From Glandiceps talaboti (lineage: Eukaryota > Hemichordata > Enteropneusta > Spengelidae), in assembly GCF_964340395.1 (NCBI RefSeq), contig NC_135558.1:11840501-11904500 (forward strand): a stretch of DNA of 64,000 bases, in the 5' to 3' direction. A program made the position numbers and the translations under genes. Of the stretch, positions 44,015-56,332 are shown piece after piece. Below the pieces are notes generated by a model. The model made no database searches. It was not told the origin of the DNA and saw nothing but the letters and a program-made list of their open reading frames with translations. Position 1 is the stretch's first letter; each line of letters starts with the position of its first letter.

Positions 44015-47000
44015 CTGAATGAATTGGAGGAAATAAAACACAACACAAGGTACGTAAAATGAACACATCAATAAATTGGAGGAAATAAAACACATCATAC
44101 ATTAAGTGAACAGGCAAATAACAGAATTGGAGGAAATGACTTTGGGGTGGAGATTGGACAATGATCAAGTGATTACATTTGGGTGGAAACCATTTTCTAA
44201 CTCTGGATTTTTGTGTAGGTTTTGTGAGATCATGATATTACTTGCATCAGCCATCGATATCCAACTCTAAAGGGGTATGACCACTCTAGAAAACGAAGAT
44301 ATGTTCAAAAACTTTAGGTTTTGGAGAGTCATTTCATGATCTCACATCACCTAAATTTTGAGGAATTACCAAGAAACAGCAAATTAAAACTTTATTTCAC
44401 CTCGATTGTCCCTCACAGTTTACCACTGTTGCCTCATGGGACTTTGCAGTCACACATATGCATTAGATGAACAATTAGTATTCATGGATACATGCTTATT
44501 AACTTCAGATAAAGTCATTAATATTGTATTGTTCATCTAATGCATATACGTGTCTGCTAAGTTCCCGACGGCAACAGTGGAAAACAACTAGGACAATGAC
44601 TGTGAAACAGAGTCTCAATTTGGTGTTTCTTGGCAACCGAACAAAATTTATGTAACGTGAAATGAATCGCCAGACCCCAAATTTTATGAAAATGTTTTTA
44701 TTATATGGAGTGGCGTTCCCAGTAAATGATTGACAGAATCCTAGTACGTGTTGTACACAAGTACTGTCTAGTTACTGTGTGAATACCTAAAACTGAAGTA
44801 AGGCCAAAAAAAAAAATTGTTTCTGGTCAGGACAGTTTGTGTAATTGACGACACAATTTTTTAATATTTTTTTTTTTTATTCTCAACAAACCTGTCACTC
44901 AGTCTACTATTTATGGCAGTTTACTGTTCTCTTTATTTAGTATTTTACAGCCAGTGCATACGTGGGGCAGATGTCATTTGGTTGTTCATGATTGGCTCTG
45001 CAGTTGTCTTCACTGAAGTAGGGAGAGTTATTTTTGTGTTTCCCCAACACGAATCTGTAGACTGCATGGGCTGGACAAACACAAACACACAAAAAGACCG
45101 GCGTGAGGGTATTTAAGTGATGTGCGCGCTGACCAGAAACAATTCTCTTTTTTTGCCTAAGCTTGGTTTCAAATTGATGAGAGGTGATAAACAATGTGGC
45201 ATTCACCATTTATAGTAACTTCATCATAAATTACAAAAATGAATGTGATAAAAAGATGAAATTTTTACCATTTACGAGTGCACTTGGAGGTCGGGCAGAA
45301 TGTGGAATACCACAACTAAAGACAATGACACGTCCATACTGTGGTTTGACAGCCATGATTGGTTCGAAGTTATCATCAAAGAAAACAGTCTCACCGTAAT
45401 ATTCTATCTGAAAGGATAAGAATGTTAGTTTTGTTATTTCTTCAGCTAACAAAATTATCATTTTTTTCAACTTCTTGTAATTTCTTGGTCAATATACAGA
45501 CACTGATAACACAGTTGTTTGTTAATCTAAACACTGTTTCTGACTGTGAATGTGATTATTTCAAACTTGCTTTGTATTATCTGATTTTGTAAAAATGACA
45601 GTGATGTTGATATGTGTACGGTGTGATAGAATTGATCATTTTTCATTTCTTGAGTACACCATCAGTTGGCTATGAGTGTGACACACAGTTGAATCACTTT
45701 ACTTGGGTGTTATGGGTTGTAAATGAGTGTGACACAGTGGAATCACTTTACTTGGGTGTTATGGGTTGTAAATGAATGTGGCACACAGTGGAATCACTTT
45801 ACTTGTGTGTTATGGGTTGTAAATGAGTGACACAGTGGAATCACTTTACTTGGGTGTTATGGGTTGTAAATGAGTAGCACACAGTGAAATCACTACTTGG
45901 GTGTTATTGGTTGTAAATGAGTGTGACACAGTTGAATCACTTTACTTGGGTGTTTAGGGTTGTAAATGAGTATCACACAGTGAAATGACTTTACTTCGGT
46001 GTTATTGGTTGTAAATGAGTAGCACACAGTGAAATCACTTTACTTGGGTGTTTAGGGTTGTAAATGAATGTGGCACACAATGGAATCACTTTACTTGGGT
46101 GTTATGGGTTGTAAATGAGTGTAGCACACAGGGAAATCACTTTACTTGGGTGTTATTGGTTGTAAATGAGTGTAGCACACAGCGAAATCACTTTACTTGG
46201 GTGTTTAGGGTTGTAAATGAATGTGGCACACAGTGGAATCACTTTACTTGGGTGTTAAGGGTTGTAAATGAGTGTAGCACACAATGAAATCACTTTACTT
46301 GGGTGTTAAGGGTTGTAAATGAGTGTAGCACACAATGAAATCACTTTACTTGGGGGTTATTGGTTGTAAATGAGTAGCACACAGTGAAATCACTTTACTT
46401 AGGTGTTTAGGGTTGTAAATGAATGTGGCACACAGTGGAACCACTTTACTTGAGTGTTAAGGGTTGTATATAGGTGCTTTAATACTTGAGTGTTATGAGT
46501 TGTACACTTACTTTCCAATCTTTGTTAACATACAATAGAAATGTGAATTCATCAGGGGAATGAACACAATCTTGATGTATTAGACTGTGATCTGATGTTC
46601 TAATCAGATTACAGGTAACATCATAGGGTACGTAATCACTACGTCCAGTCACATACTGAATTAATGACTTGACTGATTTCCAGATTGCTGACTTGATGAA
46701 TACATTAACATTATAACCTGTCAAAAAACAAACAAAATTAACGTTAGAATGGGTAGCTTATAATAGCCACAGATTTCCTTGTCTTTGCTATAGCCAAGTA
46801 ACAGTAAGGGTACTACAATAAGGGTCGACAGTATGTGAATATGCTACCCACTAGTGTGTTGGGAAAGATAGTCCCCTGTTGATTTGGGTTGGGGAAGGGG
46901 GTCAGCAGGGAGGGTGCAAACTAGGATTGAACTTGGCTGCTAGAATCATATATTAGAATCAAAATATAGAATCATATAGTAATGACCACCCTCCTCCATA

Positions 47001-49479
47001 TTCTAGTTTCTAGAGCCCCTCATAGATCCTATACCACTGACTCCTTTGAAAGTGTTTATACCGCCGTAGTTTACTGAAATAAACTGTAAGTTTTGGCAGT
47101 TTTTGCATAATCACTTCACAACTCTTGTTATTATGTGAGTCTGCGATGCACATACAAGCCCCCTAACTTGTTCACAATTGTTGATATCTCCATGGTGTAT
47201 AATATAAACCTGCATAATCACACCCTGTGTTCATTGTACTGCTGATACTAGTATCCTAATATACTCAAGTAAACACAATAGCAAAGGTATTCCTTTTCTT
47301 CTATCTGAATAGACACCCTTTCTATATACTCTTTATTTGTCTCTACATGCAGCAGCCTGGAATTTAAAAGGGATTATGGGTAATTTTTGCAAAAGTAGGA
47401 ATTTCAAACTGCTGTAAAGGAGCAATGACTTTGAGTTCATGTCTTCATCCCATTTTGCACCGAAAACGTTTTACATGGCTCTCATATTTCATATATACTG
47501 TTTGTAAGTATATAGAAATTGCAACTGAGTAGAAATAACTGATGTTAACTAACTTTGGTAGTCAATATAGCAGGTTTATGATAGAACAAGGTTAATTTAT
47601 TTCAGTAAAAACCATTGGCCGAGTTGTCAATCAGGTTTTCACAAAGCATGGACATTACATAAGACACTGTGAATGGTGCAAACAATCAACATGTGAGATG
47701 CCAAATATCAAACAATACAAGCAAACAAAAGGGTGTATACCATTATAGCTCTACACATTTTGCCTAAACTAGCTCTCACACCACTTCTTTTAGGGGGTCT
47801 GAGATTTACCAAATGCTCCTCCCAGATAAACAAAAATTTTTTGCTGCACATGCGCAAAACCTACTTCCGTAGCATGGGCACCTAGCATGGCTGCACCTTG
47901 GGCTTTAAAGAGGAGTATGCTAATTAAGACATGGCTGTATAAATTAGTAATTTACCTTTGTTTTGTACTACAGAATTCCTATTATCTGAAAATGAACTTA
48001 CCACCTATAAAATAATAATCAATTGATTTTTCGGTTGACAATCATGGTGATATTCAATGTTTCTGCTAGTCCTTGTCCATTATCATTAAAGGTACATAGT
48101 AGTCCAACTTGAACCACCATTTTTGTTATCGAAACAAAAACATACTACAAAAACTCACCTAGTATTGTATTGATATTGATTCGTGCAACAAGTGTGAAAT
48201 CACCCAATAGCTATGTTTTCATAATTAAAATGGTGTTTATATGCTGCCATGATGTCATTGACAATTTCCAGGTGTACCCTAAAATTATTTTTATTGAATT
48301 GCTTAGTTAACAATGATACAATGATATGGACCTCTCCTATTATATACTATTGATTCTTCACATTAAGCAATAACAACAACAAAAAGACGGAAAAATGTTC
48401 TGATCTGGACTATACCCTTTATTGTTTAAACTTACTGGACAGAAAAATATTCTGATGTGGACTATGCCCCTTTAATGTTTAAACTTACCGGATGCCCAGT
48501 ACACATTATCAGAAATGTCTTCTGGTATACTCTCCTGGTATGAAACGTTAGAATTAATGAAATCTGCCAGAGAATCAACATCAGAAATCTCAAAGATGTC
48601 ATCAAATATGTAAATGTCTCTCTTGTCATCGACAGAATAATGTTTTGTTAAGTATTGCTCGGGATCAAAGGTCTTCTGTTTTGATAATTCTGTGTTCATT
48701 GTAGGGAAATACTGATCATTTGCCAACATCATTTCATAGAAATTTTGTTCTCTCTTTTCCTCAACCTTACACGCATCAGAATGTACTTTATAAGACGGGG
48801 TCGCTCTGATGATCATAGTTTTTACTCCCTGTTTGGTGTTCATAGAGGGTGATTTTATCAGATAATTAGTTGGACATCGAGCCATGACAATCCTACCAGC
48901 TTTTGGGTGTACAACTTTCTCGATTCCGGTCTCACCGTATAGTAGCAATTCTCCATACCAATTATCTTCCCAATACTTATTGAGCTGTATGAAGACTACT
49001 ATTTCGTTTTCCTCTTTACAACTTTGTCTCAAAGTTTGATCTGTTCTCCAGGTCGCACTAGTTCTTATTTCTCGTAAATAAAAATATGTGTTAGTCCTTT
49101 TCTTCAGAATTCTCCTGATAATTTTCCACGTCTGTGTCTTGTTGAATTGATTGATTGGGAAATTGACAACCCATGGGGGAAGATGTTCCATTCTGTCATT
49201 CGTTGCTTGTGTCGTGTGTAGATCATTTTCTAAGTTTTTCAGTGTGAAATGTTTTTCCTGGTTTACACTGAAATCCCAGAAGAGATAGTTCGAAATGTAT
49301 CTGTTGAGAAGAGTAAGCCCAGAGGGAGAGATTGCGTGATCTGTCACTTCGATCCATTTTGACGATGTACCATTGAACGTGTCAGCTGTCCCAACAACAC
49401 ATTCCGTAACTATGAAGTTGAACGAAATACATATCGCACCTATCCAGAATGAAAGTTCTCCATAACGATTGTGCACCAT
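43758..49479 (-). CDS. Secreted 2-oxoglutarate/Fe(II) dioxygenase-like protein with tandem domains, complete, four exons
   Basis: Exons in transcript order: 49479-48489, 46717-46512, 45407-45269 and 44014-43758. All junctions are GT-AG with matching phases, giving 530 residues and a stop. Residues 1-30 form a hydrophobic signal peptide or anchor. The C-terminal part (about 290-456) is a double-stranded beta-helix of the prolyl-4-hydroxylase-like class. It has iron ligands H378 and D380 in IHQD and H435 in GIPHSARPP, a GETVFFDD strand, and R448 as a candidate 2-oxoglutarate contact. Residues about 43-227 are a diverged copy of the same domain (NKYWEDNWYGELLLYGE against NKDWKIEYYGETVFFDD). In it the triad positions read L150, Q152 and Y206, so it is probably non-catalytic. 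No KDEL-type tail is seen. Substrate unknown; prolyl or other residue hydroxylation in the secretory path is inference. The start is the first ATG, directly before the signal peptide. Confidence 0.88.
44272..44722. mobile_element. 451-bp palindromic element
   Basis: GGGGTATGACCACTC pairs with GAGTGGCGTTCCC, and CATATGCATTAGATGAACAA with TTGTTCATCTAATGCATAT near the centre. In intron 3 of the dioxygenase gene. Confidence 0.8.
44806..45155 (-). repeat. Dispersed repeat family D, copy 2
   Basis: See the copy at 3748. Here it lies in intron 3 of the dioxygenase gene, in the same orientation as that gene's transcription for its open frame. One in-frame 3-bp insertion relative to copy 1. Confidence 0.85.
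45269..45407 (-). CDS. Dioxygenase-like gene exon 3 (distal histidine)
   Basis: Acceptor ATCCTTTCAG, donor AAATG|GTAAAA, residues 400-446. Contains GETVFFDD and YGRVIVFSCGIPHSARPP; H435 is the third iron ligand. Confidence 0.9.
45672..46500. repeat. 51-bp minisatellite, about 16 copies, in dioxygenase intron 2
   Basis: AATCACTTTACTTGGGTGTT, then GGGTTGTAAATGAGTGT and GCACACAGTG. Ends 12 bp before exon 2's donor. Confidence 0.93.
46512..46717 (-). CDS. Dioxygenase-like gene exon 2 (HxD motif)
   Basis: Acceptor TTTTTTGACAG, donor GGAAA|GTAAGT, residues 332-399. Contains IHQD (H378, D380), the first two iron ligands, and the LLYVNKDWK strand. Confidence 0.9.
46718..48488. other. Dioxygenase intron 1; nothing recognised
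   Basis: TCTGATCTGGACTATACCC and TCTGATGTGGACTATGCCC (48395-48475) form a short duplication; otherwise plain. Confidence 0.5.
48489..49479 (-). CDS. Dioxygenase-like gene exon 1 (signal peptide, degenerate first domain, linker)
   Basis: Encodes residues 1-330 plus the first base of Gly331, ending TCCG|GTAAGT. It holds the signal peptide, the whole degenerate N-terminal beta-helix copy and the beginning of the second copy (IFDDIFEISDVDSLADFI). One large exon carrying a full domain contrasts with the second copy, which is split over four exons. Confidence 0.88.
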
Positions 49480-50615
49480 GTTGTCTTTCTAGCTTTTGCA
49501 GCTCAGTGTCATTCCATATGGAGTTGATAAAAGGAAGGCGGAAACTGTTGTTGTCTGTAGCCGCAGTCCCACCCGGACCCTTTCATAGCATGCATAGGCA
49601 TGAGAGGCATAGAGAGGCAATGTTGTTTATTTAGATTAGCGCCCCCAACGCAGATTTAAAATACGATTGACCTGTGACCGACTGATGTTACAGGTCACCT
49701 TTTCACGAGTGTGAAGCTACCATCATATTCATATTCATATTCACTTTCAAAAGTTGACCTCTAGCTCAATATGAATATGATGATAGCTTCACACGTTCAT
49801 CATCAGATTCGAAGTCTTCCGAATGGGTACGAACAAGCGTTCGGGCCGCGGTAAATCACATAAATCCTTCATTGGCAGGTTGAAATCATGTGATTGTAGT
49901 TACTTTTCACTTGATTTGCGTGGATTTGCCAGAGTATCCAATTTGCACCATGAATTATTGTTGTCATATAAAAAACTAATTTGGATGTTTAGTATGCCTT
50001 TCCCATATCTTTGAAAATGAAATATCAATATTTGAATGTACAAAAAACCTGTGTGAGTAATGTAATAAAATACGGCTTGGCTGGGTGTGTTTTGATTTCC
50101 CGAAGTGTCGCTATCTTTGAAACCCTACTTAACACTTACACTGGTGAAATTTACACAAAATAGTGTTGTCAAGACCACAATTATCACAATGTATGTAGTT
50201 CCCTTGATCGGGGAGGGTTAACGCAATCGATTGTAAAAATTATGGTCTATGACAACAATAATTCATGGTGCAAATTGGATACTCTGGCAAAAATAAGAAG
50301 AAAGCATGCAAATCCACGCAAATCAAGTGAAAAGTAATTACAATCACATCATTTCAACCTGCCAATGAAGGATTTATGTGATTTGCCGAACGCTTGTTCG
50401 TACCCGTTCGGAAGACTTCGAATCTGATGATGAACGTGTGAAGCTATCATCATATTCACATTGAGCTAGAGGTCAACTTTTGAAAGTGAATATGAATATG
50501 AATATGATGGTAGCTTCACACTCGTCACCTTTTCCAAGCTGCACGTGTATTTGTATGCTGTCGATCTACTCGGCTACTTCTTCTTGTTATCAGAATATTT
50601 ACAGAGGGGATAACA
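49480..50615. promoter_or_regulatory. Divergent intergenic region between dioxygenase gene and candidate + strand gene
   Basis: It holds the 5' flank of the minus-strand dioxygenase gene and of the candidate exon at 50616. About 72% of it is an 821-bp foldback transposon. No TATA box is obvious next to either ATG. That it is a shared promoter is inference from head-to-head geometry. Confidence 0.35.
49705..50525. mobile_element. Foldback (long-TIR) element, 821 bp, with 9-bp target duplication
   Basis: The arms 49705-49969 and 50250-50525 are inverted copies of each other, about 265-276 bp, with few differences. They begin ACGAGTGTGAAGC and end in its complement. The flanks are identical 9-mers, CACCTTTTC, at 49696-49704 and 50526-50534. 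The loop of about 280 bp shows no coding capacity. A 9-bp duplication with long inverted arms fits Mutator-like or foldback-type non-autonomous elements; class is inference. Confidence 0.9.
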
Positions 50616-50657
50616 ATGCCAGCTTCGGGAGGACTTAACCGTCCAAGAAAGCCAAAG
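50616..50657 (+). CDS. Candidate first coding exon of a divergent + strand gene (unknown product)
   Basis: An ATG at 50616 opens 14 codons (MPASGGLNRPRKPK) ending exactly at AAAG|GTGAGT, a strong donor. The exon lies 1.1 kb from the start of the dioxygenase gene and points away from it, as expected of a divergent pair sharing a promoter region. I do not recognise the peptide and found no convincing second exon before 58.3 kb; the next exon may be outside the window. Chance ATG plus donor cannot be excluded. Confidence 0.4.
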
Positions 50658-51029
50658 GTGAGTGGGTTCTCGATCGTTAATACCTTTCACACCCGTTAAA
50701 AATAGGAGTTATTCAATGCATATGCGCTATACATGGATACATCCATGTTCAATGGAAGCACAGACTTCCTTGTTATCTGTGCAGACTCTGGTAAACCATT
50801 TATATACACATTATGGCACCCAGCACACTTATGGTGTTACACACTGTGTCCATAATGATTGCGATGTATACACTCCCGGCGAAACGGTTTTAGATGACAC
50901 TTTTTATCTACTTGTTCCTATCCCCCCTCTCCAATCTGCTCTCCAACCAATACATGGCAGTATTAGATATGCTTCCAAACATTGGTGATTGGAGAGTTTT
51001 CCACTTACTTTGTCCGTCCGGCCGTCAAA

Positions 51030-51380
51030 ACACACACACACACACACACATATACACTACGTACATGCATGTATGCATACATACATACATACACAGGTAC
51101 TTGAATCAATATGTATGATTTAAAAAAAAAATATGTATATAAATAAGACACAATACATTTTTTTTCTACACATTGATTCGAGTACCTGTGCATACATACA
51201 TACATACATACATACATACATACATACATACTGATTACATACATACATACATATACATACGTACACATGCATGCACACACACGTACGTATGTACATACAT
51301 ACATGATACATACATACATGTACATACATATGCACACACACACGCACACACATACATACATTTGTACATACATACATACA

Positions 51381-51411
<31 letters not shown>

Positions 51412-51440
51412 GTACGCACACACACACATACATACATTTA
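51030..51440. repeat. (CATA)n microsatellites around a short hairpin
   Basis: CACAGGTACTTGAATCAAT at 51092 pairs with ATTGATTCGAGTACCTGTG ending 51190; ACATACAT runs lie on both outer sides. Confidence 0.9.
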
Positions 51441-51781
51441 ATACTGTAAGTACAATAAAACCAACTGTTCATTCAATAGCTTACATCAACATATCACAGC
51501 AATAGTTTTAGTTTGTGTCCATTTCTATTTGCCAAAACATCAATTTCAGTTGTTGTAAATACATCAATTTTTGTTGTTGTATATACATGTTTTCGTCACA
51601 CTTCATCTAAATCCCGTGATTGGTTGATTGGTGTTACAATAATCTACCAGTCTGTGTATACAAAGAATATGTTCATCTCCTTTATTTTATCCAAGTCACA
51701 TTGTTTTGATTGACTTGAATTCAGTGTAATAAATTTACAATTTTTGGAATCACTTCTCATTTTACTTTTCAACATGTGACT

Positions 51782-51885
51782 AGAACTGTAAGATATACAT
51801 TGTGTTGTTCTAGCCTCCTCTCACAAGGGGGTTGAGCGATATGTGACTCGTGAGGGCGCCCTGTCACGGCTTACCTTATAGACTG
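51782..51885. mobile_element. Hairpin element HP1, copy 3, 9-bp target duplication
   Basis: Begins AGAACTGTAAGATATAC and ends TTACCTTATAGACTG, with CCTCCTCTCA and GAGGGCGCCCTGTCACGG inside. Flanks repeat CATGTGACT at 51773-51781 and 51886-51894. Confidence 0.9.
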
Positions 51886-52058
51886 CATGTGACTGTACAG
51901 TGTCTCTTGACTCTGTGTCTAATACAAGTGCACTGTAAAAATTGATTGATTGAAAAGACTCTAAACAAATTTTGTATGAACAAGGACTGGTCTGATTAAT
52001 ACTGTTACAGAATATGTATGGTGTGTTAGATTAAGAATGACAGTACTTTGAACCTTAA

Positions 52059-52096
52059 ACCATAGACCCAATACATGTACATGTAGGGTCTATGGT
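52059..52096. repeat. Short perfect hairpin
   Basis: AACCATAGACCC and GGGTCTATGGTT around ACATGTACATGT. Confidence 0.85.
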
Positions 52097-52269
52097 TAAA
52101 CACGTGATACACAGTTTAAAGCGTACACCCTACTTTCGTGAAGGGTCTCTGTTTAAAGCTAACTATGCATAAATTTTTTATGAGTTTTCACTGAAATAAA
52201 TTATTATTTGCATATGCAAATGGTCCACCTGGCTTCTTGAGTAATACTGGACCAAGGAATATGTAGGTT

Positions 52270-52590
52270 AATACAGTTATACAAATACACAATACATACA
52301 CACACAATATATACATACATGTACATGCACACACCCATGCATGCATACATACATACATATGCATATATATAGTATACATATACATACATACATACATACA
52401 TACATACATACATGCATACATACATACTGTATACATACACACACATATACACATTTACATACATGTACATGCATACACACATACATGCATACATGCATAG
52501 TACATACATACATACATACATACATTTTGTACATACATACATACATACATACATACATACATACATACAATGTACACACACATACACACA
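52270..52590. repeat. (CATA)n microsatellite
   Basis: ACATACAT runs with CATG interruptions. Followed by (TG)n at 52737-52796. Confidence 0.95.
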
Positions 52591-52741
52591 TACATACAAA
52601 TCAAAGATAACACAATCTTTTATTTGATTATTTTTTATTATTGCACATGCCAAATTAGGAGAAAGACTTGAGAAAAAGTAAAAAGCAGAAATTTGGAAGA
52701 CTGAAAATGTGAAATGTACACGCAAAGAAATGTCTATGTGT

Positions 52742-52790
<49 letters not shown>

Positions 52791-53089
52791 CGTGTGCTCA
52801 TATACATGTACAGTACATGTATATCTTACAGAAGTATTAAATGTCTATTAAGTACACATGATTACTTTTAATTGCCAAGTCTTGTTGAAGGCTATTGTCT
52901 GGTTCAGCAGCTGTACCATGGTAACTATTATTGGCAATTTTTGGCTCACTTTATTTCACTATCTCATTTGTAGCACTGATGAAGCTCTGCATATATTATA
53001 ACCTATTTGCACCAAAGCTTTCATTTTGGTGCCAAAAATGACCAGATTAGATCATGATGTAAGGTGATATATACATAACATGTATGTAT

Positions 53090-53890
53090 TCATTTTTCAT
53101 TCATTGGTCTGCTACAAGCTGAATTCAGTTTGCATCAATTGGTCAGTGAGTTACCTCCAGGTGATATTCACATTTTAGAGGTGATTTGTTGGTCCACTAG
53201 AGAGTGAAATTCATGGTATACATTATATGTATGTCATTGATGTTGGTTATAAACTATATATATATTGACTATTGTACATGGTGAAATTCAATTTTTGCAT
53301 TTGGTCATTGGCCCATTACATGGTGAAAGTCATATTTTGTGTTTCATTGGTCCATTACAAAGTGAAATTGACATTTCATCTGTGATTGGTTCATTTAAAT
53401 TCACATTTCATGTGTGATTGGTCTATTACAAGGTGAAATTTACATTTCATTTGTGATTGGTCTATTACAAGGTGAAATTTACATTTCATCTGTGATTGGT
53501 TCATTGCAAGGAGACGGTCACATTTCATCTGTGATTGGTCTATTACAAGGTGAAATTTACATTTCATCTGTGATTGGTTCATTGCAAGGAGACGGTCACA
53601 TTTTACCTGTGATTGGTCTATTACAAGGTGAAATTTACATTTCATCTGTGATTGGTTCATTGCAAGGAAAAGGTCACATTTCATCTGTTATTGGTTCATT
53701 GCAAGGAAAAGGTCACATTTCACCTGTGATTGGTCTATTACAAGGTGAAATTTACATTTCATCTGTGATTGGTTCATTTAAATTCACATTTCATCTGTGA
53801 TTGATTCATTGCAAGCAGGGAGAAGTTCACATTTCATATGTACACTGGTCATTGGGCTACATGAAATTCACAAGTTATATTGGTCTGCAT
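53090..53890. repeat. 39-bp minisatellite with TGTGATTGGT core
   Basis: Regular at 53390-53815: ACATTTCATCTGTGATTGGT then CTATTACAAGGTGAAATTT, alternating with TCATTGCAAGGAGACGGTC. Degenerate copies extend left to about 53090. Confidence 0.93.
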
Positions 53891-56279
53891 CAGTCCACTA
53901 CAGGGTGAAATCACACTATAGGTCACTAATAATAATATATTATAGACATGTAGATAGAGAGACCAGAGTCACTTTTACTAATTCAGTGAAACTAAATAAA
54001 GCAATATTTGCTTATTTACCCTGTGTTCAAGTACAATTATTAAATTGTATGAAAAGAATTTAGTAAAAAGATGGAAGAGATATCATGCAAGCAGTTATGG
54101 AAATACACAATTGATTCCCTTTTATACACATTATAATGTACTCGTTATTGTTACCGAAATATTTTAAAAGAAACTAATAAACTTCATTTAACATAAAAAA
54201 GATACTATACTCGGGAGATAAAAAACATGCATCTTGAACCATAGGCTTGAAGATCCATTGTTGAACTGTTTCTGTAACCATTCACTAACCCACACAACGG
54301 ATCATCCAATCTACTTCAACCAATGATGATTAAGGGTTTCAGGAGAAAAACAGTCAAAGAGGTCTACAGAAAGAATTGCCATTGGTCTTAATTACGGCCT
54401 GTTTCATGTTAGCATTCACTGATTGATGCGATATGACAGAAACCAAAAAGAAACTGGACATGCTACATTTTAAGATAGCAAAATTGAATGAATAGTGTCT
54501 TGCTACATTTTGTCTAAAATGAATAGTGTCTTGCTACATTTTGTCTAAAATGAAATGAACTAAAGTGCCACAACGCAGACATCAAAGGTAGGCACCAAAA
54601 AATTGGTGCCTGTGTGTCTGTATCTTGTTGCAGTATGTTTGAATGGTTTATTTAATTTAGGCTAAATGTAGCAAGAATTGTTATCTTGTGAGCATGCATA
54701 CTTTCTTATTAGTTTCTGCATGGTTGTATCAAACAGAGCCAGTGAATACTTAACATGAAATCGGCTGTATACATGTAGGTCCACTGATAAGATTACATGA
54801 ATGTGAGAATTTTGATTAAAACCCTGACTTTTAAAAAGATACAGATTCTATACTTATAACTTAGGCTGTAAAATAACATGCATCTCCAATCACTGTCACC
54901 TACAGTACATTTGTAATCTTAAAGGTACTTGCATAAGAATTCAAATTGTGGTTTGAAAAACAGTTGTCAAGCAGAAAATTGAGGGAAAATTAGTTCTCCA
55001 GAAAGGTCCTTTAACCTGGGACTGAATCAGGGGCCTTTAAAGTCATGTCATAGGTCGTAATAATGACTGACAATGACGTGTAGTAGTTGAGTGGTTAGAT
55101 TTGGAGCTGGTACATGCATGTATTTTGGCAAGTTGTTCCCATCACAGCTCTAAGCCGGCATTCTTTCATCACATGAATATGTATGAGATCAGCTGTGATG
55201 GTTCTGTAAATGTTACCAATTGTATTATGCACATTGTACGAAATTACAATCAGCTGTTACCTATTTGTTATAAATTTCTGGACCACCACCACCACCACCA
55301 CCACCACCACCACCACCACTCTGTGTCTACCCATGTACATGAAGTAATATCAAATTCAGAATATTTCAAAAATCTGAAATTCAAGAAAACTTAATTTCTT
55401 GGCATTTTTTTGGTAACATAAATATTGTATCTCAAAGGAGAACGACAGTCAGATTTTGTTGTACTGTGTAGCTGCATTGGTATGTCTTAAGCCATGAAAA
55501 CAGATTTCCATCCTAACTTTTAAAATTGCACCAAAATGGCACTGTAACGTAAGTCAACTGACAATTTGTTACCTTATAAATGATCTAAAAATATTCTTAC
55601 GCATATTCAAAAATGAATTAAAACCTGTATGTGTAAAATGTAAAATTATGCAAACATGACTTACATCCATTTGTACCTCCCAATAAATGTCAATATTTAT
55701 AATTTTGACACAACAGTATTTTGACACTTTCTTTAAATTCATAACATAAATGAAACCTTTGTTGTCCGACTATTTACAAGATGACTTATCTAGAGATACA
55801 TGTATGTGTAAATACATGTATAGGCCTCGACTCTGCTACAACAGCAGCTATTTATCATGCATGGTTGGCATGGCAACAGGTGGCGGATACTTTTATGACA
55901 CGTTAAGCTGCTAAGTACATTTATCTAAAGGAAAAGTCTGTCAAGATTTATTTCTGCCTCAAGTACACTTATGCTGGTTACTGCTATCAACTTCAGTATG
56001 ATTCGGGGTAATAAAATAGCACCTCAGTAACTTACACAATTTTGAAATCTTGTAAAGAAGCCCTATTGCACTTGAAATGTGTTCGGCCATTTTTAGGATT
56101 TGCTGCAGGGATTCATGGGAAAACATATTTTGGTGATGACATCATTTTTACTATAATTTCTCTGTTTAGACAAGTACATGTGTACAAAGTTTCATTTAAC
56201 CAAGTACCATTGCAGTGAGCAGAGCAGATGAAAATAAATGATAGATACATGAAGAGCCACATATGATCAAGCAACTGAC

Positions 56280-56332
<53 letters not shown>

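Noticed and set aside
46048-46287. 79-codon frame with NECSTQ repeats
   Set aside because: 51-bp minisatellite in a dioxygenase intron.
51005-52725. Several overlapping frames of MYVCMYVC or THTYIHT type
   Set aside because: (CATA)n microsatellites translated.
53391-53800. Open frames with 13-residue repeats on both strands
   Set aside because: 39-bp minisatellite, same reasoning.
55101-55394. His-rich protein
   Set aside because: (CAC)n microsatellite without exon signals.
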